Below are positions 34,799 through 44,105 of a DNA stretch of 56,351 bases, piece after piece. Numbering within the stretch: position 1 is the first letter of the stretch; the number at the start of each line of letters is the position of its first letter. Both the position numbers and the translations under genes were made by a program. Origin of the DNA: Sphingobium sp. (GTDB taxonomy: Bacteria > Pseudomonadota > Alphaproteobacteria > Sphingomonadales > Sphingomonadaceae); contig JALCRK010000018.1 of the NCBI GenBank assembly GCA_022652485.1, positions 5,001 through 61,351 on the forward strand, read 5' to 3'. Under the pieces are notes generated by a model, which was given only the letters and a program-made list of their open reading frames with translations, made no database searches and had not been told where the DNA came from.

Positions 34799-35950
34799 CT
34801 ATCGCATCGGCAGTGCGTCGCAAGCCGAAAACCGCTCGGGGCGGTAGATGTCCGGATCGAGCGCGGCAACCGACGAGTGCGCGCTGCCGAGGATCAGGCC
34901 CGCCGCCAAGCGCGCCGCTGCGGGGGCGGCCTGAATGCCGAAACCGCCCTGCCCGGCAAACCAGAAAAACCCCGGACGTTCAGCGTCATGCCCGAACACG
35001 GGCAGACGATCGGGCGCGAAGCTGCGCAAGCCCGCCCATCTGCGCTCGACCGCCTCGACGCGCCAGTCCACCACCTGCTCAAGGCGATCGATCGCGAGCG
35101 CGACGTCCAGCTCTTCCGGCGCGGCATCCCCCGCAGCCACCGGGCGCTCGTCATGCGGGGTGAGCCAGATGCGTCCTCCGCCCACCGGCTTGAAATAGAA
35201 GCCGCCCGCGAGATCGAGCACCAGCGGCAGACTGTCCGGCACGGATGGATCGACGCGCAGCTGCACCACCGTGCGCAGCAGCGGGGCGATGCCGAGCGGA
35301 GAGACGCCGCTGTTCCGCGCGGCATCATCCGCCCAGGCACCAGCGGCATTGATGAGCAACGGCGTATGGATTTCCTCGCCGCCAAAGAGCCGGACGGCCC
35401 AACCCCCGTCCACGCCCGCGCGCGCACTTTCGAACCGGCGGGTGCAGACGAGAACGCCCCCAGCCGCCCGCAACCGCCGCAGATAGGCCGCATGAAGCGC
35501 CGCGACATCGATGTCGCAGGTGGTGGGTTCGGCAAGGCCTACGGTCCATGCATCGCGCAGGCCGGGGATCGCGGCACGCAACTGCGCCGCCGTCCGCCCG
35601 GAGAACAGGCCGGTATCGGCGAACTCAGCCACCAGCGCGTCCCGATAGGCGCTGTCCTCCGCCCGGCCGATGTGGAGCGCGCCGCGCGGAGAGAGAAAGG
35701 GGCGGTCCGCGAAATCCGCCTCCGGTCGGCTGAGAAAATCATGGGACGCCAGCGTCAGCGGACGCACCTGCGGCCCGCCATAGCTCTCCGACCAGAAGGC
35801 GACCGAGCGGCCGGTGGCGTGAAAGCCGGGCTGCGCCTCCATCTCGACGACCAGCACCGACAGATGCGGCGCCAGCTCCGCGCCCAGGCTGGCGCCCGCC
35901 ATGCCTGCGCCGACGATCACGGCGTCATAATGGGCGGCAAGGTGTGTCAT
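34799..35950 (-). CDS. FAD-dependent oxidoreductase, DAO/D-amino-acid dehydrogenase-like
   Basis: A 383-residue flavoprotein. The ADP-binding motif is VIVGAGMAGASLGAELA near residue 11; a second FAD region is INAAGAWADDAA; the C-terminal GQGGFGIQAAPAAARLAAGLI is the usual end of DAO-fold oxidoreductases. SESYGGPQVRPLT following VAFWSE suggests the D-arginine-dehydrogenase-like branch, but the substrate is not certain. The start overlaps the stop of the hydrolase gene by four bases, so the two are translationally coupled. Confidence 0.87.
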   Translation of the reverse strand: MTHLAAHYDAVIVGAGMAGASLGAELAPHLSVLVVEMEAQPGFHATGRSVAFWSESYGGPQVRPLTLASHDFLSRPEADFADRPFLSPRGALHIGRAEDSAYRDALVAEFADTGLFSGRTAAQLRAAIPGLRDAWTVGLAEPTTCDIDVAALHAAYLRRLRAAGGVLVCTRRFESARAGVDGGWAVRLFGGEEIHTPLLINAAGAWADDAARNSGVSPLGIAPLLRTVVQLRVDPSVPDSLPLVLDLAGGFYFKPVGGGRIWLTPHDERPVAAGDAAPEELDVALAIDRLEQVVDWRVEAVERRWAGLRSFAPDRLPVFGHDAERPGFFWFAGQGGFGIQAAPAAARLAAGLILGSAHSSVAALDPDIYRPERFSACDALPMR

Positions 35951-36882
35951 GCGAGCGGCGCGCGCTCCGCGAAGAAGGCATCGATCCGGCCGAGCGCATC
36001 GTCACGCACCGGGTCGACCTCGCGCAGGATCTCGTGCGCCACGTCCTTGCCGTACACATGCACCCGCGCATCGGGCAACCGCAGCGCAGCGCGCAGAATA
36101 TCGGGGGTGGAGACCACGATGTCGCCCTCGCTCGCGAGGATCAGCAGCGGCGTCCGGATACGCTCCAGATACCCGGGGCGGGCGATAGCCCTGAGCGAAG
36201 CATAGGCCGCGCGCAGCCAGCCCCAGGTCGGCGCATCGAGCACGATGTCAGGCCGGTCCAGCTCGAACTGCGCCTCCCGCTCAAACCGTTCGACGCTGTG
36301 GGTGAGGCTGGTCTGCATCGCCTGCCTGACCCCGCGCGTCTTGCGGTGGCTGGGCCAGACCGCCCTGCGGGCGCAGCGCAGACCGCACGCCGCCGCGATG
36401 ATGGCGGGCGCGAGCCACACCGGCAGTGCGCCGGTATGAATGCCCAGCATCGGCGCCGAAAGCGCCACCGCGTCCGCCTCCATCCGGTTCTCCGCGAGCG
36501 CGCGCAGCACCAGATGCGCGCCCATCGAATGCGCGACGATGACATGCGGGCCTTGGGTGCGCGCGCGCCAGTCCCGGCCATAGGCCTCGATATCGTCGAG
36601 CCAGCGGGAAAAGTCCTCCGCGTGGCCCAATGCGCTGCCCTCGATCAGCCGACCGGAGCCGCCCTGCCCGCGCCAGTCGACGCTGTCCACCGCCCAGCCG
36701 CCGCCCGCCCAGCCGAGCAGCGCCTCGTCATATTTCTCGATATGATCCGCGCGCCCGCCGAGAAACAGCAGCGATCCGCGCGGCCTCCCCTGCCCGGCGA
36801 TCCGCACACGGCGCAGCGGCCAGCCATCGGGCGCGGACCACAGCTCCATCATGGCGTCATCCAAGGTCATGGCCTGTCGCAT
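35947..36882 (-). CDS. Alpha/beta hydrolase (lysophospholipase/monoacylglycerol lipase-like)
   Basis: About 311 residues. The oxyanion and nucleophile region is VIVAHSMGAHLVLRAL with Ser119 (numbered from ATG 36882); VDWRGQGGSGR and LILASEGDIVV give the other conserved turns, and the histidine lies in GKDVAHEIL. This is the PldB/MGL-like group. Candidate starts are ATG 36882, ATG 36912 and ATG 36933, none with a clear Shine-Dalgarno; 36933 would overlap the divergent cpaA start. It is first in the minus-strand run hydrolase, FAD oxidoreductase, YegP-like, mobA. Confidence 0.85.
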   Translation of the reverse strand: MRQAMTLDDAMMELWSAPDGWPLRRVRIAGQGRPRGSLLFLGGRADHIEKYDEALLGWAGGGWAVDSVDWRGQGGSGRLIEGSALGHAEDFSRWLDDIEAYGRDWRARTQGPHVIVAHSMGAHLVLRALAENRMEADAVALSAPMLGIHTGALPVWLAPAIIAAACGLRCARRAVWPSHRKTRGVRQAMQTSLTHSVERFEREAQFELDRPDIVLDAPTWGWLRAAYASLRAIARPGYLERIRTPLLILASEGDIVVSTPDILRAALRLPDARVHVYGKDVAHEILREVDPVRDDALGRIDAFFAERAPLA

Positions 36883-36931
36883 TAACGCGCTGTTTACGAG
36901 TTGGTAAGGCATTGCGTCTAGATCTGACGTC

Positions 36932-37405
36932 ATGAGCGGGGAATTTATTCGGATAGTCTTGCTGTGCGCACTGGCCGCGTTGCTGGTGGCTGCTGCCATT
37001 ACCGACATCCGCTCGCGCATCATTTCCAACCGCCTCAACCTCGCAATCGCGCTACTGGCGCCGCTCTACTGGCTGGCGAGCGGCATTCCCGCCTGGCCGG
37101 ACATGGCGCTTCAGGTCGGGCTGGGCATCGGCATGTTCGGCGTTTTCGCCGCCCTCTTTGCATTGGGACTGATGGGCGGAGGCGACGTGAAGCTGCTCGC
37201 CGCGATCGCCCTGTGGTTCCCGTGGCAGGCGCTGGGCCTGTTGCTGCTGCTGATGGCGGTCATCGGCGGCGCTGTCACTTTGGTCACCGTGATCCATCAT
37301 CGCATGAGCAAAAGGCTGGGCCAGCCCGAGGTTCCCTATGGCGTCGCGATCTCGCTCGCGGCGATGTGGCTGGTTGGTGAACGGTTAATTTACCATTTTG
37401 CGTAA
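36932..37405 (+). CDS. cpaA: Prepilin peptidase CpaA
   Basis: A 157-residue A24-family aspartic membrane peptidase that cleaves the leader of Flp-type prepilins. The catalytic pair is Asp25 (AAITDIRSRI) and Asp85 in MGGGDVK; the minimal form without a methyltransferase domain is that of CpaA/TadV. There are about five or six membrane helices. It opens the pilus operon; cpaB starts 51 bp downstream. No pilin substrate is encoded in the window. Confidence 0.94.
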   Translation: MSGEFIRIVLLCALAALLVAAAITDIRSRIISNRLNLAIALLAPLYWLASGIPAWPDMALQVGLGIGMFGVFAALFALGLMGGGDVKLLAAIALWFPWQALGLLLLLMAVIGGAVTLVTVIHHRMSKRLGQPEVPYGVAISLAAMWLVGERLIYHFA

Positions 37406-37456
37406 CAATTGCACCCGGAAGACGGGATTTTCCGGGTTGGGAGGACGAGGTTCGTC

Positions 37457-38443
37457 ATGGATGTGAAAAAAGCAGCATTGCTGGCGGGCGCGCTGGTCAT
37501 TGCCGTGGCAGCGGCGCTGATGGCGCGCTCCATGTTCAGCGGCGGTGGCGCGCCTACCGGGCCGGCATCTCCGCAGGCGGGCGCAGCGGCCATTCCGCAA
37601 CAGGCGCTCGATGGCCCGCAGGTGCTCGTCGCCACCAAGGCGCTACCCGTCGGCACGATCATCGAGGCAGACAGCTTCCGCTTCCAGCCCTGGCCAAAGG
37701 ATCTCATCGAGACCGCTTATTATCTTCAGGGCAAGGCCGATCCGCAGTCCTTGCAGGGCGCGGTTGTCCGCAACGCCATTACCGCCGGCCAGCCGGTGAC
37801 GCAGGGCGCGCTCATCAAGCCGGGTGAACGCGGCTTCCTCGCCGCCGCCCTCGGCCCCGGAATGCGCGCCGTGACCGTGCCGGTCAACATGCAGAGCTCT
37901 GTCGCGGGCTTCATCTTTCCGGGCGACCGGGTCGATGTGCTGGTGACGCAGACGGTAAGCGGCGACGATGCCAGCAATCCGCTGCGCGTTACCGAGACCA
38001 TCGTGCGCAACCTGCGCGTGCTCGCTACCGACCAACGCACCAACGCGATGGACGAAACGGGCAAGCCCGATGTCCGCAATTTCACCAACGTCACCCTCGA
38101 AGTGACGCCGCGCATCGCGGAAAAGATCGCCGTGTCGCAGACGATGGGGCAGTTGTCGCTCACGCTGCGCGCGCTCGCCGACACCAAGCAGGATCTCGAC
38201 GCCGCGATCGCCAACGGCAACGTCACCCTGCCCAACAGCAACGATCCCGCCGCCGAGAAGCGCGCGCTGACGACCATCGCCTCGCGCCCGGAAGACGGCC
38301 GCTTCGGCTATGCGACCGGCGGCGACGTATCCCGCTTCCAGCGCCGCTCGATGCCGCCGCGCAAGATCACGCCTCAGGTCGGCGCGCTGGTGCGCGTGGC
38401 GCGCGGAACCGCGGTCGAGCAGGTCGAGATCAGGGGGAACTGA
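37457..38443 (+). CDS. cpaB: Flp pilus assembly protein CpaB
   Basis: A 328-residue protein with a signal-anchor (KKAALLAGALVIAVAAALMA) and a SAF/ChaF-like domain (about 50-120: VLVATKALPVGTIIEADSF). The segment TVPVNMQSSVAGFIFPGDRVDVLVT is typical of CpaB/RcpC. It works in the periplasm around the secretin, with some members binding peptidoglycan. ATG 37457 follows GAGG. The stop is two bases from the cpaC start. Confidence 0.93.
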   Translation: MDVKKAALLAGALVIAVAAALMARSMFSGGGAPTGPASPQAGAAAIPQQALDGPQVLVATKALPVGTIIEADSFRFQPWPKDLIETAYYLQGKADPQSLQGAVVRNAITAGQPVTQGALIKPGERGFLAAALGPGMRAVTVPVNMQSSVAGFIFPGDRVDVLVTQTVSGDDASNPLRVTETIVRNLRVLATDQRTNAMDETGKPDVRNFTNVTLEVTPRIAEKIAVSQTMGQLSLTLRALADTKQDLDAAIANGNVTLPNSNDPAAEKRALTTIASRPEDGRFGYATGGDVSRFQRRSMPPRKITPQVGALVRVARGTAVEQVEIRGN

Positions 38444-38444
38444 G

Positions 38445-40085
38445 ATGACAAACCACCGCTCATCGCTACGCAAGGCCGCGCGCCCGTTCGGCGCCCTGAT
38501 GCTCGCCTGCGCGACCATGCTGACGCCAGCGGGCATGGCAGGCGCCGCGCCCGACAGCTCCGCCGCCAAGACGGACAGCGGCGTCATCCTGATGTCTGTC
38601 GGCGCGAGCCGGGTCATCAACCTGCCGGGCGCGATGACCGACGTGGTCGTCGCCAACCCCAATGTGGCGGATGTCCATGTCCGCTCGCAGAACCAGATCT
38701 ACATCCTCGCCAAGGGCGCGGGTGAAACCGGCATCTCGGTCACCACGGCGGGCGGCAGGGTTTTGTGGAGCGGCCTCGTCCGCGTCGGCAACAACCTCAC
38801 CAGCATCGACCAGATGCTGAAGCTCGCGATGCCCGATTCGGACATCACCGTCTCCAAGATGAACGGCCTCATCCTGCTCACCGGCACCGTGAAGGCGCCG
38901 GAAGACGCGGCCGAGGCCGAGCGTCTGGTGCAGGCCTTCTCCGCACCCACCGCCGGTGGCGCGCCCTCGGTGACGGTGGTGAGCCGCCTGCGCACCGCGA
39001 CGCCGCTTCAGGTCAATTTGCAGGTGAAAATCGCCGAAGTCAGCCGCAATCTCATCCATCAGGTGGGCATGAACTTCGCCACGGCGGACCTCACCAACGG
39101 GTTCAAGTTCGGCGTCGGTCAGGGCCGGAGTTTCATCAACCAGAAATGGACAATCGGCGGACCGCTTGGTGTCGGTAATAGCCTCACGCCAATCGAGGGC
39201 TACGGAATCGACCCCAACACCGGGCTCTTCAAAACGACCAGAGAGGTTATTGGTTCTGCCATAAATCCGCAGGGTGGTGGCACGACCTTCGGAGCAGATA
39301 CCAAGCTGTTTGGCATGAATATCCTCGCCGCGCTCGATCTCGCGGAAGTCAGCGGTCTCGCCACCACCCTCGCCCAGCCCAACCTCACCTCGCTTTCGGG
39401 CGAGACGGCGAGCTTCCTCGCGGGCGGCGAATATCCCTACACGGTGTTCAACGGCGCCAACAACGGCAACAGCATCGAGTTCAAGCAATATGGCGTGCAA
39501 CTGGCGTTCACGCCGATCGTGCTGTCTGACGGCCGGATCTCGCTGCGCGTGCGCCCCAGCGTCTCGACGCTCGATTTCTCGATCAACAGCAGTGTGCCTG
39601 CGCTCAAGACCCGCACCGCCGAAACCACCGTGGAGCTGGGCTCCGGCCAGGCGTTCATGATCGCCGGGCTGCTGAGCAACGACACCGCCAACAACATCAA
39701 CAAGGTGCCAGGTATCGGCAATGTGCCGGTGCTGGGCAGTCTGTTCAAATCGCGCAAGTTCCTGCGGGACGAAACCGAGCTGGTGATCGTCGTCACCCCT
39801 TATCTGGTGAAGCCGATCAACGCGAGCGACGTGCGCCTCCCCACGGACGGCTTCCGCAACGCGACCGAGCTTCAGGGCTTGCTGAAACAGCAGGGGTCGG
39901 ACGGCATCAGCGGCGCCAAAGGAAAAATGCCCTCGGTCGCGCCCGCGACGCCGCCGGTCGATCCGGCAGGCACGCCACAGGCCGCCGCCAGCCCGGCCCC
40001 AGCCGCCGCGCCTTCGGGCGGCAAGCGCAAGGCCACCCGCACCGCCGCCGCCGCCGAAGGTGTCGGCCCCGGCTTCACATTCTGA
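38445..40085 (+). CDS. cpaC: Type II/III secretion-like secretin CpaC
   Basis: A 546-residue outer-membrane secretin for the Flp pilus. After a signal-like segment come the N0/BON-like domain (about 40-200, SQNQIYILAKGAGETGISV) and the secretin domain, ended by VPGIGNVPVLGSLFKSRKF and ELVIVVTPYLVKP. A Pro/Ala/Gly-rich tail closes the protein. AGGGGG lies just before ATG 38445. The frame is open upstream to 38310 within cpaB, which is not used. Fits RcpA/CpaC length. Confidence 0.95.
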   Translation: MTNHRSSLRKAARPFGALMLACATMLTPAGMAGAAPDSSAAKTDSGVILMSVGASRVINLPGAMTDVVVANPNVADVHVRSQNQIYILAKGAGETGISVTTAGGRVLWSGLVRVGNNLTSIDQMLKLAMPDSDITVSKMNGLILLTGTVKAPEDAAEAERLVQAFSAPTAGGAPSVTVVSRLRTATPLQVNLQVKIAEVSRNLIHQVGMNFATADLTNGFKFGVGQGRSFINQKWTIGGPLGVGNSLTPIEGYGIDPNTGLFKTTREVIGSAINPQGGGTTFGADTKLFGMNILAALDLAEVSGLATTLAQPNLTSLSGETASFLAGGEYPYTVFNGANNGNSIEFKQYGVQLAFTPIVLSDGRISLRVRPSVSTLDFSINSSVPALKTRTAETTVELGSGQAFMIAGLLSNDTANNINKVPGIGNVPVLGSLFKSRKFLRDETELVIVVTPYLVKPINASDVRLPTDGFRNATELQGLLKQQGSDGISGAKGKMPSVAPATPPVDPAGTPQAAASPAPAAAPSGGKRKATRTAAAAEGVGPGFTF

Positions 40086-40102
40086 CGGGAAGGATCATCG
40101 AC

Positions 40103-40750
40103 ATGCCTTATCCACGCACCCGCGCCTTCCTCTCCCCGCTGGCCCTGATCGCTGCGGTCGGGCTGCCGCTGGCGGCCTGTGACGCGAAATCAACCGGCAA
40201 CCGCAGCGTCGAATCGGTGCATCAGCCGGTCGTCAGCTACACCAGCTTCGTCTTCGATGTGCGCGCCGACAGCGGCGTCGGTGTCTCGCGCGCCGAGAAG
40301 GAACGCCTCGACGGCTGGCTCGATTCGCTCGTCATCGGTTATGGCGACAGCGTCGCGATCGCGGGTGGCGCTCCCGCCGCCGCGCGCGCGGACATCACCG
40401 AAGTGCTGGGCCATCGCGGCCTGCTGATACAGCAGGACGACTCAGCCATCGCGGGCGCCGCGCCCTATGGCTCCGTGCGCCTGATCGTGCGCCGCGCCAC
40501 CGCGTCGGTTCCGGGCTGCCCGGACTGGAGCACCAAACAGGAAAACAACATGTCCGGCGGCACATCCTCCAATTACGGCTGCGCGGTGAACAGCAACTTC
40601 GCCGCAATGGTGGCCAACCCGGAAGATCTGGTGCGCGGCCAGACCAGCAACAGCGATCTGCGCACCGCGACCTCCAACCGCGCGATTCAGAGTATGCAGG
40701 CCAAACCGCCGACGGGCACGGGCGGCCTCGTCAATCTGGGAGGAAACTGA
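40103..40750 (+). CDS. cpaD: Pilus assembly lipoprotein CpaD
   Basis: A 215-residue CpaD-family lipoprotein. The lipobox LAAC puts the cysteine at residue 26 with aspartate at +2, which by the E. coli rule would retain it at the inner membrane. The conserved C-terminal block PGCPDWS, GTSSNYGCAVNSN and NPEDLVRGQ is diagnostic for CpaD. It has GGAAGGA nine bases before its start. Its partner CpaC lies upstream. Confidence 0.93.
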   Translation: MPYPRTRAFLSPLALIAAVGLPLAACDAKSTGNRSVESVHQPVVSYTSFVFDVRADSGVGVSRAEKERLDGWLDSLVIGYGDSVAIAGGAPAAARADITEVLGHRGLLIQQDDSAIAGAAPYGSVRLIVRRATASVPGCPDWSTKQENNMSGGTSSNYGCAVNSNFAAMVANPEDLVRGQTSNSDLRTATSNRAIQSMQAKPPTGTGGLVNLGGN

Positions 40751-40753
40751 GCC

Positions 40754-42037
40754 ATGAACGCTCCCTTCAAGATGGGCATGGGCGCGGGCCGGGAAATGTT
40801 CCAGGCCTATTCCTGCGATGACAGCAGCGCCAACATCATCCGCTCGATCGCGGTCGAGATGGGCTGGGATCCGGAGCGGGTGTACAAGGGTGGCCTGCGC
40901 AACGCGGTGCAGTCGCTCTCCGTCAGCGCCAGCCCCTATGTGCTCTTCGTAGACATGTCCGAATCGATCGATCCGCTGAACGACATCAACGGGCTCGCCG
41001 AGGTGTGCGAGCCGGGGACGATCGTGATCGCCTGCGGGCAGGTCAATGACGTGCGCCTCTACCGCGATCTGCTCGCGAGCGGCATTCAGGACTATCTGCT
41101 CAAGCCCCTCAACACCGAGCATCTGCGCGACGCCTTCGCCAGCGCGCAGGCGGCGTTTCTCGCGCCGCGCATGGACGGCGGCGAAACGCACAACCATATC
41201 GCCGCCGCCGTCATTGGCGTGCGCGGCGGCGTGGGCGCATCGACTGTCGCCACCTCGCTTGCCTGGCTGCTGGCGGAACAGGCGGGCCGCGCGACCGCGC
41301 TGCTCGACCTCGATCTGCATTTCGGCACCGGCGCGCTGACGCTCGATCTCGAACCGGGGCGCGGCCTCATCGACGCGATCGAGAACCCCAGCCGCATCGA
41401 CGGCCTGTTCATCGAGCGCGCGATGGTGCGCGCGTCCGACAAGCTCGCCATCCTCTCGGCGGAAGCCCCGATCCATCAGCCGATGCTGACCGACGGCGGC
41501 GCCTTCCACCAGCTGGAGGAAGAATTCCGCACCGTGTTCGAATCGAGCGTGATCGACATGCCGCGCCACATGCTGATCCAGTTTCCGCAACTGATGGCGG
41601 ACTATAATGTCGGCCTGGTGGTAACGGAAATGACGCTGGCGGGCGCGCGCGACACCATCCGTATGCTTTCCTGGCTGCGTACCAACGCGCCGCAGATGAA
41701 GCTGCTGGTGGTCGCCAACAAGGTGCAGGCCAATGCGCTGGAGATTTCGCGCAAGGATTTCGAGCAGTCGATCGAGCGCAAAATCGATATCAGCCTCCCC
41801 TATGACATGCGCCTCGCCGCGCAGGCCGCGAAGCTCGGCAAGCCGCTGGCGGAAGTCGCCAAGGGCAGCAAGCTGGGCGCCGCCTATGCCGAGATGCTGA
41901 CGGACGTGCTGGAGCTGGGCGGTGCGGACGCCAGCACGGCCGAACCCAAAAAGGGTGGATCGCTGCTAGGTAAACTTAATGAATTCAAGGCCTTGATTCC
42001 CAAGAAGGGTGGCAAGGCCAAGGCCGAGGCACATTGA
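40754..42037 (+). CDS. cpaE: Pilus localisation ATPase-like protein CpaE/TadZ
   Basis: A 427-residue ParA/MinD-like protein with an N-terminal receiver-like domain (about 40-130) that lacks a normal phosphorylation site. The deviant P-loop reads RGGVGAST (Arg157 to Thr164): arginine replaces the signature lysine and alanine replaces the Walker A lysine. Walker A' LLDLDLHFG is retained. TadZ-type proteins set the position of the pilus machine. GGAGGA is nine bases upstream. The next gene should be cpaF, but tadB begins 34 bp later. Confidence 0.93.
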   Translation: MNAPFKMGMGAGREMFQAYSCDDSSANIIRSIAVEMGWDPERVYKGGLRNAVQSLSVSASPYVLFVDMSESIDPLNDINGLAEVCEPGTIVIACGQVNDVRLYRDLLASGIQDYLLKPLNTEHLRDAFASAQAAFLAPRMDGGETHNHIAAAVIGVRGGVGASTVATSLAWLLAEQAGRATALLDLDLHFGTGALTLDLEPGRGLIDAIENPSRIDGLFIERAMVRASDKLAILSAEAPIHQPMLTDGGAFHQLEEEFRTVFESSVIDMPRHMLIQFPQLMADYNVGLVVTEMTLAGARDTIRMLSWLRTNAPQMKLLVVANKVQANALEISRKDFEQSIERKIDISLPYDMRLAAQAAKLGKPLAEVAKGSKLGAAYAEMLTDVLELGGADASTAEPKKGGSLLGKLNEFKALIPKKGGKAKAEAH

Positions 42038-42071
42038 GCCATGCTGATGGGTAAACGGAAATAGCGCAATC

Positions 42072-43067
42072 ATGGACCCGAAACTGCTCCTGCTGATCCT
42101 GATGCTCGGCGGCGCCCTGGTGCTGCTGGCGCTGGCCTTTTCCGGTCCGGCGGTGGGCAAGGTGCAGGCACGCCGGCTGGCCGCCGTGATGGGGCGCCAC
42201 AGCAGCGCCGCCGAGAACCAGATCGAGGCGCGTATGCGCAAGGCGATCTCGACCTCGGCCCAGACGCAAAACAATGCCCTGGCCTCGCTGATCCCCGACC
42301 CGGAAAAGCTGACCAAGCGCCTGCGCATGACCGGCAAGAAATGGACGCTGAACCAGTATATGCTGGCCTGCGCCGGAATCACGGTGGCGGTGGCGGGCTT
42401 TGGCCTGCTGCGCGGATGGGCGCCGCTCACCGCGCTGTTCGTCGGCACTGCCGCGGGCCTCGGCCTGCCGCACAAATATGTCAGCATGATCATCGCCAAG
42501 CGGATCAAGAAATTCACCCAGAATTTCCCCGACGCGCTGGAGCTGATGGTGCGCGGCCTGCGCTCCGGCCTTCCCATCGCCGAGACGCTTTCGGTCGTCT
42601 CGACCGAAGTGCCCGGCCCGGTGGGCGAGGAGTTCCGCCTCGTCAACGAGCGCATCAAGATCGGCAAAACGATGGATCAGGCGCTCGTTGAAACCGCCGA
42701 GCGGCTCGGCACGCCGGAATTCCAGTTCTTCTGCATCACGCTCACCATCCAGCGCGAGACCGGCGGCAATTTGGCCGAAACGCTGGCGAACCTCGCCACC
42801 GTGCTGCGTCAGCGCGCGCAGATGAAGCTCAAGATCAACGCGATGTCGTCCGAGTCCAAGGCCTCGGCATGGATCATCGGCTCGCTGCCTTTCATCGTCT
42901 TCGGCCTCATCAGCTGGATCAACTTTCACTATATGTCGCCCTTCTATACGCCCGATCCCAACGGGCTGTTCGGCCTCAGCCTGATGCAGCTGGTAGGCAT
43001 AGGCGGCATGTGCTGGATGGGCATTGGCGTGTTCATCATGGCCCAGATGATCAACTTCGAGATCTGA
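42072..43067 (+). CDS. tadB: Inner-membrane platform protein TadB
   Basis: A 331-residue GspF/T2SSF-family protein. Two N-terminal helices (about 5-24 and 100-135) are followed by a cytoplasmic T2SSF domain (RIKKFTQNFPDALELMVRGL, then TLTIQRETGGNLAETLANL) and two C-terminal helices. With TadC it forms the platform on which the assembly ATPase acts. The ATG is 34 bp after cpaE, with a weak GGAAA. A seven-codon mini-frame lies in the gap. Confidence 0.93.
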   Translation: MDPKLLLLILMLGGALVLLALAFSGPAVGKVQARRLAAVMGRHSSAAENQIEARMRKAISTSAQTQNNALASLIPDPEKLTKRLRMTGKKWTLNQYMLACAGITVAVAGFGLLRGWAPLTALFVGTAAGLGLPHKYVSMIIAKRIKKFTQNFPDALELMVRGLRSGLPIAETLSVVSTEVPGPVGEEFRLVNERIKIGKTMDQALVETAERLGTPEFQFFCITLTIQRETGGNLAETLANLATVLRQRAQMKLKINAMSSESKASAWIIGSLPFIVFGLISWINFHYMSPFYTPDPNGLFGLSLMQLVGIGGMCWMGIGVFIMAQMINFEI

Positions 43068-43071
43068 CCCG

Positions 43072-44049
43072 ATGCCCGGCAAAACCCTCTTTGGAATGAC
43101 CGCCGCCGATGTCGCGACCCTGCTCGCAGCGGTTGCAACGCTCGCGGTGCTGTTCGCCATGTACATGGCGACGACAGTGCGCGACCCGATGGCGAAGCGC
43201 GTCAAGGCGCTGAACGAGCGGCGCGAGCAACTGAAGGCGGGCATCACCGCCTCCACCACCAAGCGGCGCGCCAAGCTGGTGCACCAGCGCGAATCAACCG
43301 ACATGATGCGCGTGCTGCTGAAGAAGCTGCAGGTGTTGCAGGATGATCAGCTGCAGGTCGCGCAGAAGAAGCTCGCCCAGGCAGGCATCCGCTCCAAGGA
43401 TCTTGCGGTCGCGGTGATCTTCGGGCGCATGGTGCTGCCCATTGCGATCGGCGGGCTCGCGGCGTTCATGCTCTATGTCGTGCGCGCCTATCCGGAATGG
43501 AGCGATTTCAAGCGGTTCATGGCGTTCGCGACCTGCCTGCTGGGTAGCTACAAGGCGCCGGACATCTATCTTTCCAACCTCATTTCCAAGCGTTCCGCCG
43601 CGATCCGCAAGGGTTTGCCCGATGCGCTCGATCTGCTGGTGATCTGCGCCGAGGCGGGTCTCACCGTGGACGCCGCCTTCGGCCGCGTATCCAAGGAGCT
43701 GGGCCGCGCCTATCCGGAGCTGGGCGACGAATTTCAGCTCACGGCGATCGAGCTTAGCTTCCTCACCGAGCGGCGGCAGGCATTCGAGAATCTCGCCAAC
43801 CGGGTCAATCTCGAGGCGCTGAAGGGCGTCGTCACGACGATGATCCAGACCGAGAAATATGGCACGCCGCTCGCCTCCGCGCTGCGCGTGCTCTCGGCGG
43901 AGTTCCGCCACGAACGCATGATGCGCGCCGAGGAAAAGGCCGCGCGCCTGCCCGCGATCATGACTGTGCCGCTGATCCTCTTCATCCTGCCGACGCTGTT
44001 CGTGGTCATCCTTGGCCCCGCGGCCTGTTCGATCAGCAAGAACCTGTAA
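43072..44049 (+). CDS. tadC: Inner-membrane platform protein TadC
   Basis: A 325-residue T2SSF-domain protein, paralogous to TadB. Helices at about 12-32 and 115-160 precede the domain with KGLPDALDLLVICAEAGLTV and TEKYGTPLASALRVL, ended by two further helices and a short tail (SISKNL). It starts four bases after tadB and is the last gene of the operon in this window: TadD, TadE-G and the pilins are not here. Confidence 0.93.
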   Translation: MPGKTLFGMTAADVATLLAAVATLAVLFAMYMATTVRDPMAKRVKALNERREQLKAGITASTTKRRAKLVHQRESTDMMRVLLKKLQVLQDDQLQVAQKKLAQAGIRSKDLAVAVIFGRMVLPIAIGGLAAFMLYVVRAYPEWSDFKRFMAFATCLLGSYKAPDIYLSNLISKRSAAIRKGLPDALDLLVICAEAGLTVDAAFGRVSKELGRAYPELGDEFQLTAIELSFLTERRQAFENLANRVNLEALKGVVTTMIQTEKYGTPLASALRVLSAEFRHERMMRAEEKAARLPAIMTVPLILFILPTLFVVILGPAACSISKNL

Positions 44050-44105
44050 ACAACGGTTGCGCGCAAGCGACGCCTGCGTTCATAGCGGGCGCGGGAGACA
44101 CGCGC

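Noticed and set aside
42043..42066. Seven-codon frame between cpaE and tadB as a remnant of cpaF
   Set aside because: Too short to identify; no CpaF-like residues. It could equally be a leader or chance.
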